A stretch of 64,000 nt of DNA, taken from contig JALGAS010000010.1 in assembly GCA_023078685.1 (NCBI GenBank), positions 620,001 to 684,000 of the forward strand, written 5' to 3'. Both the position numbers and the translations under genes were made by a program. The notes beneath the pieces are model-generated. The model was not told the DNA's origin, searched no databases, and worked only from the letters and a program-made list of their open reading frames with translations. Shown here in pieces: positions 57,085 through 64,000 of this stretch; position 1 is the stretch's first letter, and each line of letters begins with the position of its first letter. This stretch comes from Neopestalotiopsis rosae (taxonomy: Eukaryota > Ascomycota > Sordariomycetes > Amphisphaeriales > Sporocadaceae).

Positions 57085-58997
57085 ATGCGGCACTCGACAC
57101 CATGGCTCATTCTTCTACGTGTCGCGTGCTTGCTTCCTGGCACCTACGCAGACACCATAGCTGCTGACAATGTGACCGCAGCCCTATCCAGCCTGCAGAC
57201 GTGGTGGCACGAGAATGGCGAGATCAATTATGAGACTCCAGTCCAAGAGGGCAATGTCCGGCAATCGCATGTCTATTCTGCTTGGGTCAAGTCAACTGCA
57301 GATACCTCGAATACTTAGTAAGATTACCTTGGTAACTTGCGCTCCAGCGGCCATTATTAACGTCGCTCTTCAGCTACAACACGTTCGTATACGAGACTAT
57401 CCCTAGAAATGGCCAAGGCAACATTATCATCCCTGGTGATCCTACCTCCACCACTACCGCCGACGATGCTGTTACGATCGAAGCCGACATCTGGATTACA
57501 ATGGCCTGGACGCAGTTTCTGTATTCATCGGACACATGGATCAAAGTCACCCGTCGCGGAAATAACCCAACAACGGCAAGCAACGTAGTCATTCGTCCAA
57601 CAAACCTCGACTTGACGGTCACTGATGACGGTGCTGGCAATGTATACATACTCGTACCGTATAGTGCCCAAGGACTCAGATTCTCGGTAGAGTTCAAGGA
57701 CAATTTGTACGACTACCATGACAGCTGTGCGACGACGACTTGTGACTTTGTCCAGAACTGGCACTCGGATGGCCCAAACTATGTCTCGTCATTCAGCTCT
57801 AAAAACCCCATCATGGGATCTGAGCCACACGACGCCCTCCTCATCTTTGCCAGCCCATTCCCTTCTGCTGATCTAGTGCCAGATCAAAAAGCAGCGACGA
57901 CTTACATCGTATACCCCGGAGACGTCCCAGATCTGAGTTCCATCAGCAATGAAGTAGTGTACTTCATGCCTGGAGTGCACTACATGCCAGCAACTACTCA
58001 CGCGACACTGTCGAGTTCTGTGAATTGGGTCTATTTGTCTCCCGGCGCCTACGTCAAAGGCGCTATGCAATTCACCACAAAAGCGACCTTGATCAAAGCA
58101 ACAGGCCACGGCGTGCTGTCCGGCGAGAGATATGTGTATCAGGCTAATACAGCTGAGAACTACACCAACACCAAGAGCAACAGTGACTCACTGCGTATGT
58201 GGACCGGATACAGTACCACCGACGTTCAGCAAACCTTCTTGCTTGCCGGACCCACGACAAATGCCCCTCCATTCAATTCAATTGATTTTAAGGGAGACCT
58301 AACCACCATCTCCATTCGCCAGTCTGATTACAAGCAAGTTGGTGCCTACTTTGGTCAGACAGACGGTACGACATTATACAAGGGCTCCAGTGTTCGCGAT
58401 ACATTTTACCACTCCTGAGACGACACAATTAAAACCTATGGATCAAACGTGCTGGTTGAGAACGTGGTTGTCTGGAAGGGCAAGACTGCCCCCATCGTCC
58501 AGTATGGTTGGGCATCCCGAAACATACACAACATCACTGTCAATGGTGTAGACGTCATCCACATGAGATATAGTAGCAATGGTTCGCACCCCAGTATTAT
58601 TGGAGCTAATCAAGTCTACGGCATCTCCGAGAGTCTGTCGAATAACGCGGATATTTCCAAGACAATGTCAAATGTCTACTTCGGTAACATCAGAGCCGAA
58701 GGGATAGGAGGCAATTTGATGCGGATTTGTCCATTGTCCAATTACAAGAACTTTACTTTGGAGAACATCAGTCTCGAAGCTTTCAGTGTAAAGACAAATG
58801 GTATCTACAAGAGCGAACTGCCACTATTTACAGATTCCACGGGGGCCGTGGCAGCGTTGGAGGGTTTTATCATCAAGAATTTCTCCGTGAACGGCACACG
58901 CATTACGCAGGCTGCTGGTAATTACGGCCCTAGTAGCCTTGGAGCCCTTCACATTGCCTCTACATATCTCACGAATGGAAACGTGACAATTATTTAA
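57085..58997 (+). pseudogene. GH49-type glycoside hydrolase (dextranase/isopullulanase family) with one internal stop
   Basis: Exons 57085-57317 and 57374-58997 join in one frame of 618 codons, the usual size of secreted fungal GH49 enzymes. A signal peptide precedes TWWHENGEINYETPVQEGNVRQS; then come VYETIPRNGQGNI, PGVHYMPATTH, WVYLSPGAYVKGA, GHGVLSGERYVYQAN and APPFNSIDFKG. Codon 426 (58416-58418) is TGA, directly before the Asp-Asp pair of the DDTIK motif that forms part of the active site. Everything after it stays open to 58997 and remains family-like (VQYGWASRNIHNITVNGVDVI). It would cleave alpha-glucans such as dextran or pullulan. As read, the protein is truncated and inactive, unless the stop is read through or is a sequencing error. 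Confidence 0.85.
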
Positions 58998-60119
58998 GCT
59001 AGGGTGGTAAAAAATACATATTTTTGCTTGTGCCTCTGAAAGTGCTATGCCAACTCCCATGGCTCCCCGTGTTTTCCTTGTGATGAAAAGACAGGCAATG
59101 GCGGTAGGTGGATCAGTGGTATCGAGGTTTTGGGGCGCGAGAATTCTTCAACTTCGCTTAAGTGAAAACCACGGCGGCATGATGGAAAGTTCGCCAACTC
59201 ACAAGACAGATGTCTTTATTAGGAAGTCAATAACATTACAAATAAAGTCTTGGATCAAAATCGCGTGCTGTTGTTCGGCCCCGAGGCAGGTATGGATCCT
59301 CTTAAATCCTGTACTAGGCCTTTGAATAGGGGCCATGATCCGCCAATCATCTGAACTAAGGATCTCTTCCATGGAAGTTATTAATAGTCACAACAGCCCA
59401 AAATGGGTAAACTGTGGGGCAAGACCAAGTTTTATTTACCACGGCAAACCAGACTAGTCCTGGTCCGGTGGCGGTGTGTTCAGTTATGTAGTGGCACGTT
59501 GAAACGTGGCTGTGATAATTTTCCTTCAACGATTCTTCTGACCCATTTCATGAGAAAAACACGGGCCTTCGAGAACTACTTTTGGCTATTTACAAAAATG
59601 CAGCTTCCTTCGTTCTCACCAAAAACGGCGGGTTTCCTACACAAGCGATGCGGGTCTTGACTTTACCCGCGCATGGACCACTCATTTCGCATTGTTATTT
59701 CGCAAAACACTTATACTTACAGCACGGAGGACTAATTTAGCTCAGCTTTTTCCGCCTGTGAGAACTAATGGTTCATGACTCAGGAGACGCGATCTTCATC
59801 TCAACTCAATTGATCATACGACCCTTCTGTCTTTATATTAAACAAGCCCTTGATATACCGCTTTTATTGTCACCTCTGTCTCTATAGTGCATATCACGAA
59901 ATAGCTTACTTCTTTCGATCATCTACCTACGCCTGCGAAACAAAACCTAATCGGTACTGACGCGGAAACATCTAAAATACATCGAAATCCTCAACAAGTT
60001 TCTTTCACTTCTCGCAAACACTCAAAGACATCGATCAGCCAGCACAAAGGACTAAATCACCATCCACTTTCGATATCATTTGATCTGACTCTCCATTTGT
60101 CATACACCTCGAGCTCAAG
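58998..60119. other. Intergenic, nothing recognised
   Basis: About 1.1 kb. The last 300 nt are pyrimidine-rich and look like a long fungal 5' leader for the gene starting at 60120. Confidence 0.4.
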
Positions 60120-61037
60120 ATGGGTGGTTTTCACCGAAATGCATCAGATAACTTCCCAGCTCCCCTCACGACACATAACCTTCAGCGTCTGGAGAAAAGT
60201 CTATCCTTTCCAATCAATCTTTCAGCCGCACACGTAGGTGCTACAACCGTGAAGAGGAGCAAACATCAACAAAATCAAAATTGCAAAAGGAATGCCGACC
60301 ATTGCCAGGTACAGGGCCATATTGACCCGCTCGATTCATTTCAGCAAGTCCAGTCCAACATTATGGAGGCTCTACCATCTAGGCAGAATGAAAGATGGCA
60401 TCTGGGCCATGAACCGAGTGCTGGATCAGCAGACGCAAGGAAAGGATCGTCCAGAGTCTTTTACACCACAACAGCAGTCCATGATGTACTCTGCGATACC
60501 GAGGTCAATACAGTTTGCTCCGCTAGGCTCTCGAACACGAGCCATAGTCTACAACATCTCAGTACTTGGAAGGAACTACCGGCCTTGCCCAAAGCAACTT
60601 ATATAGCGCAAGCTACTCCGATATCATCCACTCCGGCCCGGCAGGATGGCCAACTTGAAACATCACAAAACGACAATGCGGACAGAAGACCCGACTCGCA
60701 GCATTACTCAAAACAAATACAAATTTCCTCGAGGTTCTCTCGCAGTGGTTCGTTATCTGACGACAACAAAGATCTGAGACTACTTTCAATTGCTATGATG
60801 ACGGTTGACAATGGATTTGAGGATCAATGGTGGCACCAGGGGCCCAAGGAGCAAATTGACTGGTGGACTAGGGGCCGTGGAGGTGACTCCAAAATGACCA
60901 CGCAACATGATGCGTCGTCGGCCGTTGAGTTGCCCGTGGATATGGACCCGCGTCCGCTGCATCCCACTCGCACCGTCTGCCAACAGGCGTTCGCTGACGA
61001 TCTAGTTTCACCCCTGTCAAACACAGGTACTCTCTAA
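60120..61037 (+). CDS. Hypothetical hydrophilic protein
   Basis: A single uninterrupted frame of 305 codons starting at an ATG with a pyrimidine-rich leader. It is rich in Ser, Gln, Asn and His through the first 200 residues and likely disordered there. The more ordered C-terminal part contains two WW pairs (EDQWWHQGPKEQIDWW) and ends FADDLVSPLSNTGTL. No domain was recognised. A run of 27 A begins 14 nt after the stop codon. The end might alternatively be an intron donor (GTACTC at 61026), but no convincing next exon was found. Confidence 0.55.
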   Translation: MGGFHRNASDNFPAPLTTHNLQRLEKSLSFPINLSAAHVGATTVKRSKHQQNQNCKRNADHCQVQGHIDPLDSFQQVQSNIMEALPSRQNERWHLGHEPSAGSADARKGSSRVFYTTTAVHDVLCDTEVNTVCSARLSNTSHSLQHLSTWKELPALPKATYIAQATPISSTPARQDGQLETSQNDNADRRPDSQHYSKQIQISSRFSRSGSLSDDNKDLRLLSIAMMTVDNGFEDQWWHQGPKEQIDWWTRGRGGDSKMTTQHDASSAVELPVDMDPRPLHPTRTVCQQAFADDLVSPLSNTGTL

Positions 61038-61499
61038 TACTTAAGACATCAAAAAAAAAAAAAAAAAAAAAAAAAAACACCAAAGGTTTTTGCATCACAT
61101 GCTGCAAAGAACTATTATTGACCTCGGACATATGAAGGACGAATTTGAAGAGTTTGAAATGACAGACAGCGTTGTTACACTGCTAGTTGACACAGCTGCA
61201 CTATCGCTGCTAGAGCCAACTGAAGCAATCATTTATACCAAACAATAAGTGTAACATCATCGAGGCACGGGTAACTATAAGGACTACATTTAACTGTCTC
61301 TGGCGATTACAACCAGTTTCTATATGTATGGAGTCTGCCATGACTTATGATGCAATAATGCCGATCAGCTCCCTGCAGCCTACAACCAACAGCTTACATT
61401 CAAGAACCAACAGCTGTGGTCCAAGAGCACGCACAATGCTGCGCCACAACAACATAACGCTTTCGATATAAGCCACGCTGCCCTCACGCAGCAGGCTCG
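61038..61499. other. Intergenic with poly(A) tract
   Basis: Besides the homopolymer there is only a 38-codon ATG frame (61132-61248) of doubtful meaning. Confidence 0.4.
61051..61077 (+). repeat. 27-nt poly(A) homopolymer
   Basis: An uninterrupted run of A on the plus strand just downstream of the 60120-61037 reading frame. Confidence 0.95.
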
Positions 61500-61973
61500 A
61501 TGGGGATTTGCCCAAAACACACATTATCTTCCGATCCAGACGACTCTCAAAGTGATACCAATAAACAGAGACATCTTTACAGGCTCATCGAACGAGAAAG
61601 TGCAATCACGATGCCGTTGACTATCGCAGACAAAACCTACGAAATATTGCCTACAGCAGAGTCACCACCTAGAAGACGTGTTTCACGGGAGGAATACATT
61701 GCCCATCTCAGACCGAAAGTCTTTCGCAGATGCCTCAAATCTGCTGCTATTGGCGTTATTTCCACAGCCATTCTCCTCGTCATTATGCTACGAGACAAGG
61801 GAAAGGGAATCGACGGGGCCCTCACTCATGCGCAATGGATGGGCGTATTGGAAGCAATACTAAGCTCCGCAGGTTGTGGGGCGTGCGTGATTTTGTTCCT
61901 CACCCGCGACGGACTGGTAGTCACCGAAGATCTACTGGGCCTCTATCAGCGACCTCCCCAGAACAACCAATAA
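61500..61973 (+). CDS. Hypothetical small protein with two membrane segments
   Basis: A 157-codon frame. An internal Met (MPLTIADKTYEILP, near 61611) may be the real start. The sequence then shows a basic stretch (PPRRRVSREEYIAHLRPKVFRR), a hydrophobic segment (AAIGVISTAILLVIML), a short loop and a second one (GCGACVILFL). This suggests a two-pass membrane protein with cytosolic or lumenal ends. No family was recognised. It may belong with the upstream gene if an intron joins them, but no junction was found. Confidence 0.5.
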   Translation: MGICPKHTLSSDPDDSQSDTNKQRHLYRLIERESAITMPLTIADKTYEILPTAESPPRRRVSREEYIAHLRPKVFRRCLKSAAIGVISTAILLVIMLRDKGKGIDGALTHAQWMGVLEAILSSAGCGACVILFLTRDGLVVTEDLLGLYQRPPQNNQ

Positions 61974-62540
61974 AGTACGTCATATGTTGTTGGGAACAAC
62001 CACAATAGCCTCACTGGAGGCCTATGGCAATGTTGTTTCTGAGAGTTTGACGAATTCTATTGGCTGAGAGGGTTGATGTTTGGGTAACGCCTTCAGATGG
62101 AAGAGTGTTTCGTTTTGCTTCTTGAGTCTCCGGCAGTTTCTTCTATTGGAGGACATCCTGGTGGATCACAAGCAGTGAAGGAGCTGAGAGAAGTTGCCTC
62201 AGCAATTGATCATTGTTCTCAAAGCTTCGTCATTCAACGATCGCCAAGTTGGAACTCGGGTCACATTCTGGTTGATGTTAGAATTATCTTTTCTAGACCT
62301 CCGAGAATACATCACAGGATCGAGATAATTCTCGATGGTCCGTCCCAAAAATGCCGGAAGGGAATCAGGACTCGCGATTATTGCATAAATATAGAGGTTT
62401 TATCATTCGGATAACCGTCTCAAAAATTGTAAAAAATCATCGGTATCTAGAACAAACTCACCCTCCGAGAATAACAACAACAAAACATCACGCAACCTGC
62501 CACTTAAAACACTAACTTTCTTGCAAATCACTTCCCTAAA
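61974..62540. other. Intergenic, nothing recognised
   Basis: Contains an unremarkable 105-codon frame and the A/C-rich leader of the next gene. Confidence 0.4.
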
Positions 62541-63140
62541 GTGAAGTTGACATACAGCCTTTTTACTGCCGTCGCTCTCGCTGCTTCCAACGCTTACACG
62601 CCTCCGGCCGATCTAGAGTATGGCGTGTATCTGGTAGACAGGTCAAGTCCTGGCGATTCGGCCAAGACGCGCCGCGACCTCGAGGAGAGGTTTCTCAGAG
62701 TCGGCAATATTATCCAGGCAGACTCCGCTGGCGGCAGCGCATCTCCCACGACGAGCGCGAACAAGCGCGACGTCTTCACCAACCATGAGCGCGGCCACGT
62801 GTGCCACGACGCTAACACCATGATGCTGGCTGACCACACCAATGCTATGGCCTCGTTCAAAGTCCAGTGTGAGCAGCACAAGGTGCCCGCGCGCCAGAGG
62901 AACGGACTCATCTGCTCAGGAACGCAGGGAATCCTGTACGCCAAGGCCGGCTCGGCCATTGTCTACCACTGCAACGTGGGCTGCAGCGAGCAGAACTGAG
63001 GCGGCGGCCACATTCAGCCGTTTGAAGAGTGGGCGGACAAGACGTGCGGAAGGCTCAAGGGTGGTTTCTTCTACTCGGATTGGGACTTCACCATGGGACG
63101 TGACGAATGGGGTAGCAGTTTCTGCGAGCAGGTGATTTGA
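62541..63140 (+). pseudogene. Secreted cysteine-rich protein gene with lost start and internal stop
   Basis: The frame reads VKLTYSLFTAVALAASNAYT, a clear signal peptide, but the expected ATG is GTG, and no ATG occurs upstream before a stop. The frame continues with a dibasic KR, then a cysteine-containing domain (GHVCHDANTMMLADHTNAM, FKVQCEQHKVPARQRNGLIC, VYHCNVGCSEQN). A TGA at 62997-62999 interrupts it. Beyond the stop the same frame still looks coding (GGGHIQPFEEWADKTCGR, GRDEWGSSFCEQV) until TGA at 63138-63140. The intact form would be 199 residues with seven or more cysteines. Two independent lesions support a pseudogene. The family is not recognised. Confidence 0.7.
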
Positions 63141-64000
63141 TTGGGTCCTATACTGAAAATGTCGAGTCAGGGGAGGTAATGTGCTTTTCTGGCGCATGGG
63201 ATGTCAGCTTTTGCTGTAGCCGCTAGGAATTGTATTTATAACTTATTATGGAGCTTGTTGAGGCGCTTATCTATGTGTACGAGCTGACAATGTGTCTCAT
63301 TGACGAATCAATCCGCCGGCTCTTGCGTTCAAGCTGAGATAGCTTCCTAATGAAAGTCAACAGCCAATCTGAACCGAGATGGTATTAGTGGGGTGTCCTA
63401 GATGGTGCAGTGCAATCACAAAAGGTGCGATAGCGTTATGGTCGTCGTGACTTTGAGACATAACTCACATGCTGTGCATGTCAAAGTGACACGAGACTAA
63501 ACTACTTCTGGCAAGCAGGGATCTTTCGCTGCATTGCGAGATCTGCAGATGAGATTTGTGGACCACCCATCAGTGAGTCAGCTGAACATATGCATGCTTA
63601 TCAATTCAGCCTTGTTCTAGCAAGCCGGGAACTTGCAGTCCCAGGGCCCAACATCATGGCATTACATTGCGCGCTGCATCTAATTTCTTCTGTCCTCTTC
63701 GCTGCCAGATTTCTTTCTTGCTGACCACAGTGGGACGCCAATCTTGACTTCAGAGTCCCATCTCATCAGAGTACAGCCAATTGCGCTTAGATTACAGCAT
63801 GGACCATCATAATGCCTGCAGAATGTCAAGTTCCCCGACCACCAAGACAGAAGCGACCTCGCATAGAGGTTCGATGCGGGCCAATGCCACACATGTGCAT
63901 GCTATGAACCAAGCATCGAAGGGGATCTTGCACGGAGCCTGCCCTTTTGTGATCCCCGGAGGCCATTTAGACACAACAAGGAATAGTCAGTGTCACAACG
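63141..64000. other. Intergenic to window end, nothing recognised
   Basis: No gene, repeat or RNA could be supported in the final 860 nt. Confidence 0.4.

Noticed and set aside
63680..63892. 70-codon minus-strand frame near the right edge
   Set aside because: No domain, no signal peptide and unremarkable composition.

Overview
The window is from a filamentous ascomycete (Pezizomycotina). Genes carry short spliceosomal introns (mostly 43-140 nt, GTRNGT...YAG). The families are typical of such fungi: HET domain, rhodopsin-domain membrane protein, Zn2Cys6 regulator, PNP-NACHT receptor and PL1 pectin lyase. A 5.3-kb retrotransposon carries the CpA-to-TpA signature of repeat-induced point mutation (RIP). 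Pectin lyase, a GH49-type enzyme and small secreted cysteine-rich proteins fit a plant- or soil-associated lifestyle. Species was not determined. No rRNA, convincing tRNA or CRISPR array was seen.

Layout. 1-4.2 kb: a divergent pair, an AAA ATPase (cut by the left edge) and a DUF7708/STAND-like protein. 5.5-10.4 kb: a secreted berberine-bridge-type FAD oxidase and a PTH11/rhodopsin-type membrane protein. 11.2-16.4 kb: a RIP-degraded Ty1/copia element on the minus strand, lying in a PNP-NACHT receptor gene that is now a pseudogene (16.4-17.9 kb). 19.8-22.3 kb: a HET-domain gene. 22.7-31 kb: a metabolic group of PhyH-type dioxygenase, divergent (apparently damaged) P450, Zn2Cys6 regulator and amino-acid permease. 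31.2-32.2 kb: an MFS pseudogene. 33.4-38.4 kb: a GC-rich intronless SDR without the catalytic Tyr, an isochorismatase-like hydrolase and a divergent argininosuccinate lyase. 39.9-44.3 kb: pectin lyase and ferric reductase. 44.5-49.6 kb: ATP-grasp ligase, GNAT acetyltransferase and UNC93-like transporter, all on the minus strand. 53.4-64 kb: a SMYD-like SET protein, a cysteine-rich secreted protein, a GH49 gene with one internal stop, two lineage-specific proteins and a degraded secreted-protein gene.

Two themes stand out. The left third is rich in NLR/allorecognition-type genes (AAA, STAND-like, PNP-NACHT, HET) around a RIPed transposon. The middle holds enzymes of the kind found in amino-acid-derived secondary metabolism (ATP-grasp ligase, 2-oxoglutarate dioxygenase, P450, argininosuccinate lyase paralogue, acetyltransferase, hydrolase, transporters, Zn2Cys6 factor) with no PKS or NRPS backbone. 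Whether these form one pathway is inference. Decay is frequent: at least four genes show premature stops or frameshifts. All gene models come from reading splice sites and family patterns by eye.
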